This document shows positions 1 through 8,848 of a DNA stretch of 64,000 nt, in pieces. Made by a program: the position numbers and the translations under genes. The DNA is from Leptospira sp. (GTDB lineage: Bacteria > Spirochaetota > Leptospiria > Leptospirales > Leptospiraceae): assembly GCA_027533185.1 (NCBI GenBank), contig JAPZTS010000011.1, forward strand, positions 124,001 through 188,000, given 5' to 3'. Within the stretch, counting starts at the first letter, position 1, and the number at the start of each line of letters is the position of its first letter. The notes beneath the pieces are model-generated. The model searched no databases and was not told the origin of the DNA. It was given only the letters and a program-made list of their open reading frames with translations.

Positions 1-1
1 T

Positions 2-904
2 TTAGAATCATTTTGGAAAGAAGAAATCCAAAGTCTTAAAAAAATTCCCATTAAGGAAACATATAAAACGATTCTGAAAGGGTCGTTTATTTGGGAATCT
101 TTAAATGATGTTAGTTTTCAATCGGCAGGCAATTACACGATTCATGGAAAATTGGCTATACCAAGAAAACGTGGTGATCGGCCTGTGGTTGTTCAATTTC
201 ACGACTATATGAGTACGCCTGAAGAAATTCTAAAAGGATATTCTGAAATTGGTGTTGCCCAGCTCCACATAACTTTGCGAGGACATGGGGCAGAAATGAT
301 TGAAGCTCCCATCGATCCTCAAACTGGGAAAACTCCACCGAACTGGAGTCCTAATTACTTCTCAGAAAGACTTGATTCGAAATCCGAATTTTATATGCGA
401 AATCTTTATTTGGATGTTTTAAGAACCATAGAGTTTTTACGACTGAGCGATGGAATTGATGGAGATAAAATCATTCTGCATGGACGTTCCCTTGGGTCCG
501 CATTAGCAGTGTTCGGTGCAGCGTTTTCTGATCGGGTAAAAGGTTTGATCTTGGAAACACCCAGCTTTTGTTTTATTGACAAGGACCAACTCTCATTAAA
601 AACGAATCCTTGGGTTCGAGAACTTTTACCATCAGTGGAAAAACGGGCGACCAAGAAGATTGATTTTAAAAAGGAATTAGCCTACTTTGACGCAATTCAT
701 TTTGCGAAAAAGATTAAAATTCCTGCCCTTTTTTCATGTGGTATGGTCGATGAAAAATCCCATCCAAAGGCTGTATTTGCACTCTTTAACCATATGAATT
801 GTGATAAACGTATGCAGTTGTACCCCCAAGAAGGAAACGAAGCGGGCGGAGAAAAACAAGCAAACGCCAATTTAGAATTTGTAAAAGAAGTTTTTGGTGT
901 ATGA
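2..904 (+). CDS. Alpha/beta hydrolase, acetylxylan-esterase-like (5' partial)
   Basis: The reading frame is open from base 2, so the gene starts before the window; the TTG near 152 is internal. The fold is that of the acetylxylan esterase/cephalosporin deacetylase group: an oxyanion-side HDY segment, a nucleophile elbow HGRSLGS (Ser at 488-490), and an acid region CGMVDEKSHP near 740. The position where these enzymes carry the catalytic His (usually GHE before the last helix) reads GNEAGG at about 830-850, so the triad seems incomplete. Substrate is unknown. The last four bases overlap the start of cysS (ATGA), which suggests translational coupling. The fold call is firm; activity is doubtful. 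Confidence 0.75.
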   Translation, partial: LESFWKEEIQSLKKIPIKETYKTILKGSFIWESLNDVSFQSAGNYTIHGKLAIPRKRGDRPVVVQFHDYMSTPEEILKGYSEIGVAQLHITLRGHGAEMIEAPIDPQTGKTPPNWSPNYFSERLDSKSEFYMRNLYLDVLRTIEFLRLSDGIDGDKIILHGRSLGSALAVFGAAFSDRVKGLILETPSFCFIDKDQLSLKTNPWVRELLPSVEKRATKKIDFKKELAYFDAIHFAKKIKIPALFSCGMVDEKSHPKAVFALFNHMNCDKRMQLYPQEGNEAGGEKQANANLEFVKEVFGV

Positions 905-2373
905 GTGACTCTTATTTAGATTTTTATTTTACGAATACAAAATCAGGAACCAAAGAAAAATTTATTCCAAAAAGTTTTGAAAATGTAAAGATCTATTCCT
1001 GCGGACCAACTGTTTACAATTTTGCACACATAGGAAATATAAGAAGTTTTTTATTCGTTGATATTCTTCGAAGGTCATTGTTGTTAGGTGGTTATAAGTT
1101 AAACCAATCAATGAATATTACCGATATTGATGATAAAATCATCAATGAATCCATAAAAAAGGGAATTTCGATTCAGGATTTTACAAAACCATGGACGGAT
1201 GCTTTTTTTAAGGACTTAGAAACTCTAAATGTTTTAAAACTGGAGCACTACCCCAAGGCAACAGAATCCATTGAAGCGATGGTAGATTTGGTGAATCGTT
1301 TGGATAAGAATGGGTTGGTATATGAAAAGGACGGAAGTTATTACTTTTCAATTTCTAATTTTAAACAATACGGATCACTTTCAAAAATTGATGTAAGTGG
1401 TATGAAATCGGGTGTAAGGTATGATGCGGATGAATACGAGAAAGATGATGTTCGCGATTTTGTACTTTGGAAGAATAAAAAAGAGGAAAATGAAACTTGT
1501 TTTTCCACACATCTTGGTGAAGGCAGGCCTGGTTGGCACTTAGAATGTTCTGCGATGATTCGAAAAATATATGGATCTGGAATTGACATTCATACTGGAG
1601 GTATAGATCTCCTATTCCCTCACCACGAAAATGAAATGGCTCAATCGCTCGGAGCTTATCCAAATGAAGAGTTCGTTGGAACTTGGTTGCACTGTGAACA
1701 TCTTCTTGTAGATGGTGAGAAAATGTCGAAAAGTAAAGGGAATTTCTATACTTTGCGGGATCTTTTGGATCAGGATGTCAAACCTGATGTCGTTAGATAC
1801 CACCTTATATCTGCTCACTATCGATCTAAGCTCAATTTTTCAATTTCAAAGTTAAATGATTCTAAACAAGCATTAGAAAGAATACAAAATACCTTAAATC
1901 GTATATTGGATTTTTCTGTAATTGAATCCCTGATTGACCAGATAAATGATGTTTCACAATCCTACCCGGTTCCTTTTGTTAATACAGATCTCAAGGAACT
2001 CTATTCTGAGTTTTTAAAATCTCTCTCCGAAGACCTAAATATGCCAAAAGCCCTGGCTTCTATTTTTGATGGAATTCGTTTTATAAATCAAAAATTAGAT
2101 ATGGGAGAGGCGGAGCAAAAGTTCATTTTGGAATCTTACCTTCTGTTTCAAGTTTGGAATCAAATTTTAGGTGTGCTTCGATTCGAAAAAGAGACTCAAA
2201 CATTAGATGCAGATTTTGAACGATGGATTGAAGAAAGGATAGGTTCTAGGAAAGTCGCTAAAGCTAACAAAAATTATACGGAAGCAGATAATATACGCAA
2301 AGAGTTAGAAGCAGAAGGCATTATTCTTGCAGATACTAAAGAAGGGAAAACAACTTGGAAAAAAGTCCAGTAG
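901..2373 (+). CDS. cysS: Cysteine--tRNA ligase
   Basis: Class I aminoacyl-tRNA synthetase that charges tRNA-Cys in the cytoplasm. The 490-residue length is typical. The N-terminal SCGPTVYN zinc/substrate segment is followed by the HIGN form of the HIGH motif (residues about 39-42). The insertion holds HLECSAM and HHENE zinc ligands, and the KMSKS loop is at about residue 273. The C-terminal part has the expected DALR-like helical region and the anticodon-binding tail. ATG overlaps the upstream hydrolase stop by 4 bases, and the 3' end overlaps the TTG start of the next methyltransferase by 19 bases, so the three genes are probably one transcript. Confidence 0.97.
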   Translation: MSDSYLDFYFTNTKSGTKEKFIPKSFENVKIYSCGPTVYNFAHIGNIRSFLFVDILRRSLLLGGYKLNQSMNITDIDDKIINESIKKGISIQDFTKPWTDAFFKDLETLNVLKLEHYPKATESIEAMVDLVNRLDKNGLVYEKDGSYYFSISNFKQYGSLSKIDVSGMKSGVRYDADEYEKDDVRDFVLWKNKKEENETCFSTHLGEGRPGWHLECSAMIRKIYGSGIDIHTGGIDLLFPHHENEMAQSLGAYPNEEFVGTWLHCEHLLVDGEKMSKSKGNFYTLRDLLDQDVKPDVVRYHLISAHYRSKLNFSISKLNDSKQALERIQNTLNRILDFSVIESLIDQINDVSQSYPVPFVNTDLKELYSEFLKSLSEDLNMPKALASIFDGIRFINQKLDMGEAEQKFILESYLLFQVWNQILGVLRFEKETQTLDADFERWIEERIGSRKVAKANKNYTEADNIRKELEAEGIILADTKEGKTTWKKVQ

Positions 2374-3134
2374 ATATACTGTTTGGGAAACGAAATTTCT
2401 ATGAATTTCTAGAGTCTTTAGAGCAAATGATGCCAGAAAAAGGCATCAAAACAATCCGAGAAGTTATAGTGAAAGATGGAGTGAATGCGGAAGAGAAAAA
2501 TAGAATCAAATCCTATCTACCCACTTCGATCAAGTTCACTACCTCCACTACTAGAGAAATGGATCGTATCGCAGGGGACAAAAACCACCAAGGATATATA
2601 ATCATTCGAACCAAACAAAAGGCTTTTCAATCTCTAAATTTTGAAAATTTTAAATCGAATGTAAACGAAGGAATGGGTCCAATTTTAATCCTGGACCGTA
2701 TACAAGATCCTGGCAACCTTGGGAATATTTTGAGAACTGCTGAGTGTATGGGTGTACAACATGTCCTCTTATCAGATCGAGATACGTCACCGATCACGCC
2801 TGTAGTCGAGAAGGTTTCTGCTGGAGCCGTGCACCATCTCTCAGTTTACAGAATAGCCAATTTAAAACATGGAATAGAACATCTAAAAAAGAACGGATAT
2901 TGGGTCCTCGCGACAGATGAAGAAGGTGAGGAAGAAATATGGGAAACAATTCCTGATTCTGACCAAATGGCTGTTATTTTAGGAAATGAGGGGGAAGGAA
3001 TCAAAAGAATCCTTCTTGAGGATTCTGATTACATTGCAAGGATTCCCCTTCACGGATCGGTTTCATCTTTAAATGTTGTCGTTGCCTGCGGAATTACTTT
3101 AGATCGAGTGAAAAATGGTCCACGGCTTAACTAA
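2355..3134 (+). CDS. TrmH/SpoU-family RNA 2'-O-methyltransferase (RlmB-like)
   Basis: SAM-dependent RNA ribose methyltransferase of the SPOUT superfamily. The three SpoU motifs are all visible: ILDRIQDPGNLGNILRTAE (motif 1, with the Asn and catalytic Arg), AVILGNEGEGI (motif 2) and IPLHGSVSSLNVVVACG (motif 3, the trefoil knot). The N-terminal 90 residues look like the L30e-like substrate-binding domain of RlmB (23S rRNA Gm2251). The TTG start at 2355 is preferred because a GAAGGG sequence lies 8 bases upstream and the segment VDILFGKRNFYEFLES is needed for that domain; the next ATG (2400) would cut into it. The exact RNA target is inferred. It ends 6 bases from the convergent symporter gene. 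Confidence 0.88.
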   Translation: MEKSPVDILFGKRNFYEFLESLEQMMPEKGIKTIREVIVKDGVNAEEKNRIKSYLPTSIKFTTSTTREMDRIAGDKNHQGYIIIRTKQKAFQSLNFENFKSNVNEGMGPILILDRIQDPGNLGNILRTAECMGVQHVLLSDRDTSPITPVVEKVSAGAVHHLSVYRIANLKHGIEHLKKNGYWVLATDEEGEEEIWETIPDSDQMAVILGNEGEGIKRILLEDSDYIARIPLHGSVSSLNVVVACGITLDRVKNGPRLN

Positions 3135-3140
3135 GTTCGT

Positions 3141-4913
3141 TTAAAACTTATTTTTCGCGGAGGTATTCATCTTATTTGATTCAACTTTCGCAGTGGGCAA
3201 TTCCGTCGTGGTGTTTAATATTTGTAATACGCCAAAACCAGACGATAGAAAAAGAATACAAACGAACCATGATGGTTCTTTCGACAAAAAAGATTGAATT
3301 AAATAGAGACCTAAAAAAACAAAAGCTAATCCTAAAAAGACACCCAAAAAAGAACGTAAAATAAAATTATTTCGTTTAGGGAAAAATTCACCTACGGAAT
3401 AGAGAGATTTCCAAAAAAAGAATGGAGGTTGTACTTTTTCGTAAAACTGTTTTAGTTTACTTTTGTCTGTCTCAGGGAAGATATTAGAGTAAACAAGAAG
3501 CAAAACAACGGCTGATAAAGATGTGAAGAGAATTGTATAAGGGAAAACAAAGGAAAAAATATATTTGGAAATGCTATAGAGAATGGGCGATAGGATAAAA
3601 GCTAAAATTTCTGTTCTTGCAGATATCTTCCAAAAAAACCACCTAGCAATCAACACAAAACCTATACCAGAACTTGCTTCAAGTAAAAAGACCCAGGATC
3701 CCTTCACTGTTTCCATTCCATATAATGCAAGTAGAAAGGAAAGGCCGGCAATAACTGTCTGCAGTAGATAGGATATTTTAATATAGTATTTATCTGGTTT
3801 ATTCTTCTGTACAAAAGGTTCCCATAAATCTTTAACTAGATAAGAAGCCCCCCAGTTTAAATGAGTTGCAAGAGTAGATAAGTAAGCTGCAAAAAAGGCA
3901 GATAGCAGTAATCCAACCATACCATGGGGCATTCCTTCTTTCAGTACCATAAGAAAACCTTGCCCGCTTTGTTCTTCCGAAAGATTCGGATATAAAACTA
4001 AAGAAACAAGTGCGACAATAATCCAAGGCCATGGTCTTACAAAATAATGGGCAACTACAAACCAAAGCGAACTTTTCACCGCAGAGGATTCATTCCTTGT
4101 TGCGAGAATTCTTTGAGCAATGTACCCACCGCCACCTGGTTCACTTCCTGGATACCAACTTGACCACCACAAGACAGTAATTAAGATTAGAAAGTGTGAA
4201 AAACTCATTTCCGAATTCTCAAAGTTTGGGAAAAACTGCAGTTTTGAATCTGGGATTTTTGAGAAAAGATTAGAAATTCCACCAATCTTATTGAGATCTA
4301 ACGCAAAATAGGCGAAAAGTATACATCCTCCCCAGGCAAGAAAAAATTGAAATACATCAATATATGAAATTCCGCGAAGGCCAGCTATAGAAGTATAAAA
4401 CAATCCAAACAGAAGAATTACAGAAAGAAGAATTGGAATCGAATAATTCGGGAAAAAAACCGGTAGAATTTTAATCATGGCCAGATTTACCCACCCGAGC
4501 ACAATTACATTTAAAATAAGACCTATAGAAATTGCTTTGAATCCCTGCAAAAAATTTGCTTCTTTTCCGGAGTATCGAATCCGAATTAGATCTAAATCAG
4601 TTTTGGCTTCCGATCTTTTCCAAAGTTTTGCGAAAAAAAAGACAGTCACAAATCCACCGATCGCCATATACCACCATACCCAATTGCCTACGATTCCTTG
4701 GCTCCGGATGATCTCTGTAACTGCCAAAGGTGTGTCTGCGGCAAAAGTAGTGGCTACCATAGCTGTTCCTGCAACAAACCAGTGTAAGTTTCCTTCTGCT
4801 TGAAAATATTCAGTAGTGGATTTTGTTTTTTTAAAACTTAAAAATAAAATAATCCCAATGATGATAAATGGGAGAAAAAATAAAATAATATCAAAGATGT
4901 GAAAATCAATCAT
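3141..4913 (-). CDS. Sodium:solute symporter (SSS) family transporter
   Basis: 590-residue polytopic membrane protein with about 13-14 hydrophobic segments. The first 150 residues match the SSS family: TTEYFQAEGNLHWFVAGTAM (the core start), then TTFAADTPLAVTEIIRSQGI. Many Leptospira and Bacteroidetes paralogs share this layout. The solute cannot be read from the sequence. The start ATG overlaps the hisF stop by one base (TAATG), so it is the last gene of the series lptD, sugar transferase, gatC, gatA, hisF, symporter. No metabolic link to hisF is obvious. Confidence 0.88.
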   Translation of the reverse strand: MIDFHIFDIILFFLPFIIIGIILFLSFKKTKSTTEYFQAEGNLHWFVAGTAMVATTFAADTPLAVTEIIRSQGIVGNWVWWYMAIGGFVTVFFFAKLWKRSEAKTDLDLIRIRYSGKEANFLQGFKAISIGLILNVIVLGWVNLAMIKILPVFFPNYSIPILLSVILLFGLFYTSIAGLRGISYIDVFQFFLAWGGCILFAYFALDLNKIGGISNLFSKIPDSKLQFFPNFENSEMSFSHFLILITVLWWSSWYPGSEPGGGGYIAQRILATRNESSAVKSSLWFVVAHYFVRPWPWIIVALVSLVLYPNLSEEQSGQGFLMVLKEGMPHGMVGLLLSAFFAAYLSTLATHLNWGASYLVKDLWEPFVQKNKPDKYYIKISYLLQTVIAGLSFLLALYGMETVKGSWVFLLEASSGIGFVLIARWFFWKISARTEILAFILSPILYSISKYIFSFVFPYTILFTSLSAVVLLLVYSNIFPETDKSKLKQFYEKVQPPFFFWKSLYSVGEFFPKRNNFILRSFLGVFLGLAFVFLGLYLIQSFLSKEPSWFVCILFLSSGFGVLQILNTTTELPTAKVESNKMNTSAKNKF

Positions 4914-5680
4914 TAGATTCTAACTTTGATTCCCATTTCCTTCATGGTATACTTTGTTTCTTGAATGCTGTATTCTCCGAAGTGAAAGATGGAAGCCGCA
5001 AGCACTGCGTCTGCTCCACCACGAAGGATCGCTTCCGACATATGTTCAGGATTGCCTGCACCACCTGAAGCAATAACTGGAATAGTCAAGTGAGTGGTAA
5101 ATTGTTTGAGAATATTTATATCGAAACCATCTTTAGTGCCATCACGATCCATGCTAGTCAAAAGGATCTCACCTGCGCCCATTTCTTCTGCTTCTTTACC
5201 CCACTCAAGTGCATCACGTCCAGTCTCAGTACGCCCGCCATTCAGATACACTTCATGGCGCTTTCTATCTTTATTAAATTTTACATCGATTGCACATACG
5301 ATACATTGTGAACCATAGATTTCGCTAGATTCACGTAACAATTCAGGTCTCTGAAAGGCACTTGTATTGATGGAGACTTTATCCGCACCTTTATTAAGGA
5401 CAGAACGTACATCATCTAGAGTTCGAATTCCACCACCAACAGTAAAGGGTATAAAAATTCGATTTGCCACTTCCTCAACTAAATGTAAAAGGATATCGCG
5501 TTTATCGCTAGATGCAGTTATATCCAAAAAACAAAGTTCGTCCGCCATATTTTCTTCATATGCTACAGCAGAGGAAACTGGATCCCCAGCATCAATAAGG
5601 TCAACAAATTTGATTCCTTTGACTACTCTTCCACCCTTTACATCCAAACAAGGAATAACTCTTTTCGTTAACTCATCCAT
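4913..5680 (-). CDS. hisF: Imidazole glycerol phosphate synthase cyclase subunit HisF
   Basis: Makes imidazole-glycerol phosphate and AICAR from PRFAR using ammonia from HisH, in histidine synthesis. The 255-residue TIM barrel is full length. The catalytic aspartates are present: first in [14 protein letters not shown] (about residue 13) and second in CAIDVKF (about residue 132). Phosphate-binding loops VGGGIRTL and [11 protein letters not shown] are intact. The gene is two bases downstream of gatA and is translationally coupled to the symporter. hisH is not in the window, so its ammonia-supplying partner is encoded elsewhere. Confidence 0.97.
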   Translation of the reverse strand: MDELTKRVIPCLDVKGGRVVKGIKFVDLIDAGDPVSSAVAYEENMADELCFLDITASSDKRDILLHLVEEVANRIFIPFTVGGGIRTLDDVRSVLNKGADKVSINTSAFQRPELLRESSEIYGSQCIVCAIDVKFNKDRKRHEVYLNGGRTETGRDALEWGKEAEEMGAGEILLTSMDRDGTKDGFDINILKQFTTHLTIPVIASGGAGNPEHMSEAILRGGADAVLAASIFHFGEYSIQETKYTMKEMGIKVRI

Positions 5681-5682
5681 AA

Positions 5683-7149
5683 CTAATTGATCGTTTCTGG
5701 AAGTTCGGTTTTTGTTACAGGCAATTTAGATAAAGAAATAGCAAAACTCAATAACTCTGCCTCTTTAAAATTCGCAGATGTTAGTTGCATACCTATAGGT
5801 AACCCTTCTTTGGAAAGCCCTGCGGGGCAGCTAATAGCTGGTACACCAGAAAGATTTACAGTGGTTGTTAGTATATCGGCTAAATACATTTGGATGGGAT
5901 CTTTTGTCTTTTCTCCAAGTTTGAATGCAGTTGTTGGAGATGTCGGTTGCAAAATCACGTCAACTTCTTTAAAAAAGCTTTCATACTGCTTCTGAATGAG
6001 AACTCTAGCTTTTTGAGCCTTTCCATAATAAGCATCGTAATAACCAGAACTCAAAGAGAAGGTTCCTAAAAGTATCCGTCTTTTTACTTCTTTTCCAAAA
6101 CCAGATGTTCTTGAATCTAAATATAAGTCATCTAACTTACCTGACGAATCCTTACGAAGACCATATCTGATACCATCAAATCGGCTCAAGTTGGACGAAC
6201 ATTCTGCAGTTGCTATCAAGTAGTAAACAGGAATTGCATATTTCAAAATAGAGAAATCTAATTCTTTAATTTCAGCGCCAAAAGACCTCAGTGATTCAAT
6301 TATCTCACTATAGCGAGTTCCCACTTCTTCCGAAAAATTCAGACCTGAAGGATTCATGACTCCCACGCGTTTCCCTTTCCAATCTAATTGTTGGACCTCA
6401 GATGACGTGATTTTTGGAACATCTTTAGTCGTTTGATCGTTTGAATCCACACCTGAGAGTATGGAAAGAAGGTCTACAATTCCTTCTAAATCATTGGAAA
6501 TGGGTCCAATCTGGTCTAGGCTTGATGCATAGGCTACAAGTCCATATCTTGAGACTCTACCATATGTTGGTTTGAGTCCCCAAATTCCGCAGAGGGAGGC
6601 AGGTTGTCTGATAGATCCACCCGTATCAGATCCGAGGGAGATAGGTAAAACCTTGGAAGCAACTACAGCCGCCGAACCACCGCTAGATCCACCTGGGATT
6701 CGGTTTGTATCAAAAGGATTTTTTGTTACTTGGAAGGCACTGTTCTCAGTACTAGAGCCCATTGCAAATTCATCCATATTGAGTCTTGGAAAAAGAATAA
6801 AACCAAGAGACTTCAACTTCGATATCACGGTTGCATCATAAGGAGAGATGAAATTTTCGAGTATTTTGGAACCGCAAGATGTAATTTCACCGGATACGCA
6901 AATATTGTCTTTGATACCAATAGGAATTCCATCAAATTCTGACAGGACTTTCCCTGAATTTCTTCGTTCATCGCTTAGAATCGCAGATTCTTTAATTTTA
7001 TCTTTGTTTATGCTGAGAAACGATTGGATTTTGTTTTCCACCGTATCGATTCTCTTAAAAATTGACTCAACTAAATTGAGGCTTGAAAACTCTTTGTTTT
7101 TTAAACCTTTTTTAATTTCTGAGTAAGTTAAGGAATAAAGCTCTTTCAT
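5683..7149 (-). CDS. gatA: Asp-tRNA(Asn)/Glu-tRNA(Gln) amidotransferase subunit GatA
   Basis: Glutaminase subunit of GatCAB, which converts misacylated Glu-tRNA(Gln) or Asp-tRNA(Asn). At 488 residues it is the normal length. The amidase-signature triad is complete: Lys in GIPIGIKDN, cis-Ser in GGSSGGSAA and the nucleophile Ser in [11 protein letters not shown]. The start overlaps the gatC stop by 4 bases. gatB does not occur here; GatCAB cannot work without it, so it must be elsewhere in the genome. Confidence 0.97.
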   Translation of the reverse strand: MKELYSLTYSEIKKGLKNKEFSSLNLVESIFKRIDTVENKIQSFLSINKDKIKESAILSDERRNSGKVLSEFDGIPIGIKDNICVSGEITSCGSKILENFISPYDATVISKLKSLGFILFPRLNMDEFAMGSSTENSAFQVTKNPFDTNRIPGGSSGGSAAVVASKVLPISLGSDTGGSIRQPASLCGIWGLKPTYGRVSRYGLVAYASSLDQIGPISNDLEGIVDLLSILSGVDSNDQTTKDVPKITSSEVQQLDWKGKRVGVMNPSGLNFSEEVGTRYSEIIESLRSFGAEIKELDFSILKYAIPVYYLIATAECSSNLSRFDGIRYGLRKDSSGKLDDLYLDSRTSGFGKEVKRRILLGTFSLSSGYYDAYYGKAQKARVLIQKQYESFFKEVDVILQPTSPTTAFKLGEKTKDPIQMYLADILTTTVNLSGVPAISCPAGLSKEGLPIGMQLTSANFKEAELLSFAISLSKLPVTKTELPETIN

Positions 7150-7430
7150 GTTTCAATCACCTTAGGAACAACAACATAACCATTTTCATACGAAGGTGCA
7201 ATTTTGCTAAGATCATCTCTTTTTAATGCATTAACTGCTTTGTCTTGTCGAAATACAAATTTTGAATGTTGGTAAATATCCTCATCTGAAATGCTAGACG
7301 TATCTAGATTTTTTACTTCGTCTACGTATTGAACGATTCTTGAAAAATCGTTTAACATAGACTCTATTTCTGAATCATCAATCTTAAGTTTCGCGAGATT
7401 TGCTATGTTTCTTAATTCTTTTTCGTCCAT
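7146..7430 (-). CDS. gatC: Asp-tRNA(Asn)/Glu-tRNA(Gln) amidotransferase subunit GatC
   Basis: Small 94-residue GatCAB subunit that wraps around the GatA-GatB interface. It opens with the family pattern of a short helix ([18 protein letters not shown]), a second helix ending in [12 protein letters not shown], and a C-terminal tail [16 protein letters not shown], the usual ...F.VP..ve ending. It lies 6 bases after the sugar transferase and overlaps gatA by 4 bases, the standard gatC-gatA coupling. Confidence 0.95.
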   Translation of the reverse strand: MDEKELRNIANLAKLKIDDSEIESMLNDFSRIVQYVDEVKNLDTSSISDEDIYQHSKFVFRQDKAVNALKRDDLSKIAPSYENGYVVVPKVIET

Positions 7431-7436
7431 ACTTCC

Positions 7437-8837
7437 TCAATATGCATTCCTATCTATGATTGCTTTAAATGGTGTTAGAAGAATAATCTTTATATCTAAA
7501 AAAAACGACCAATTTTCTATATAAAAAATATCTGCTTCAATTCGCTTTTGTATGGAGGTATCCCCTCGAAAACCTTGAACTTGCGCCCATCCGGTTATAC
7601 CAGCTTTTGCTGCATGTCGTCTCATATACTCATTGTGTTCATTTCGAAATTTTTCAACGTAAAAGGGTCTTTCTGGTCTAGGTCCTACGACTGACATGTC
7701 CCCTTTTAATACATTAAAAAATTGTGGGGTTTCGTCGAGTGATAGTTTTCTAAGAATTGTTCCAATTTTTGTAACTCTAGGATCATCCTTGACTGTCCAC
7801 AACGTGTCCGATTTGGATTTTTCTTGGACTACCATCGAGCGAAACTTGATCATTCCAAAAACTTTGTTATCCAAACCTACTCTTTCTTGAGTATAAAAAA
7901 TGGGTCCTTTGCTTGTAAGTTTGATAAGAATTGCGATCACCAAAAAGAAGGGTGAAAAGATAAGAATGAAACTTAGTGAAAATAGTATATCAAAACTTCG
8001 TTTGATAACTTGATTGTATCCCAATCGCAATGGTATGTTACGTATGGAAATGATTGGTATCCCATCTAGAACTTCAACTCTTCCTTTTGCCGTGACAATT
8101 TCTTCGTAGCTTGGGATAATCTTAAGATCCACGCCATGAAAATCTGCAATATCGATAACTTCTTTTAAATAATCACCCTCTTCATGCGAAAAAGCGTATA
8201 CCAGGAGATCTACATTGTTCTTTTGTATGTAGTCCTCGAGTTGTTTAATACTCGTGACAATTTGAATATTGTTTTTTTCTAATGTTTTTTTTCCAGATAC
8301 AAATCCATTTACCTTGTATCCGTAAATAGAATGTTTTTTTAGGGTTTCTTCAAATCCAAAAGCTGATTTGCTCGTTCCCAAGATAAGTACTGACTTTAAA
8401 TTGTATCCTTTGCTTCTTAAGTATTCTAAAAGAAGTCTCAAAACGAAGTGAGACAAGGAGGTTAATAAGATTGCAGAGCCTGCAAAGTAAACTATAACAA
8501 GTCGAGAAAAACTCTCACCACGGAAGAAAAAAAGTAAAGCTAATACAACAAGTAAATTTAAGACTACTCCACTGATGATTGCAAAAAATTCATCAGTAAA
8601 TGACAAACCTCTTCGTGGGTGGTAGAGATCAATCGTTAAAAAACAGAGAACCTGCGAAATAGAAAGTACAATGCCTAGTATTAAGTAACTAATTGGGTCA
8701 ATGATTTGGATTTGAAAAAAAGAATCTGGTAGAAGGAAATAGCGAATGGTATAAGCAATCGAAAAACTTAATAAAGCGATAATAAGATCAGTTGAGAGAA
8801 AAAGTAATTTGAATGACTGACTTCTTTCTTTTAGCAT
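7437..8837 (-). CDS. Undecaprenyl-phosphate sugar phosphotransferase (WcaJ/WbaP type)
   Basis: Polyprenol-linked monotopic/polytopic sugar-1-phosphate transferase that starts surface polysaccharide repeat units. Residues about 10-115 hold four hydrophobic segments, about 140-250 a Rossmann-like CoA-binding-type domain (VLILGTSKSAFGFEE), and about 275-466 the catalytic bacterial sugar transferase domain. The domain has KRSFDILFS, the ERVGLDNKVFGMIKFRSM loop, the catalytic Asp-Glu in KLSLDETPQF and VVGPRPERP. Length 466 fits the EPS polyprenyl glycosylphosphotransferase family. It sits 11 bases after lptD, an envelope neighbour. The transferred sugar is not known. Confidence 0.92.
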   Translation of the reverse strand: MLKERSQSFKLLFLSTDLIIALLSFSIAYTIRYFLLPDSFFQIQIIDPISYLILGIVLSISQVLCFLTIDLYHPRRGLSFTDEFFAIISGVVLNLLVVLALLFFFRGESFSRLVIVYFAGSAILLTSLSHFVLRLLLEYLRSKGYNLKSVLILGTSKSAFGFEETLKKHSIYGYKVNGFVSGKKTLEKNNIQIVTSIKQLEDYIQKNNVDLLVYAFSHEEGDYLKEVIDIADFHGVDLKIIPSYEEIVTAKGRVEVLDGIPIISIRNIPLRLGYNQVIKRSFDILFSLSFILIFSPFFLVIAILIKLTSKGPIFYTQERVGLDNKVFGMIKFRSMVVQEKSKSDTLWTVKDDPRVTKIGTILRKLSLDETPQFFNVLKGDMSVVGPRPERPFYVEKFRNEHNEYMRRHAAKAGITGWAQVQGFRGDTSIQKRIEADIFYIENWSFFLDIKIILLTPFKAIIDRNAY

Positions 8838-8848
8838 ATATAAATTTC

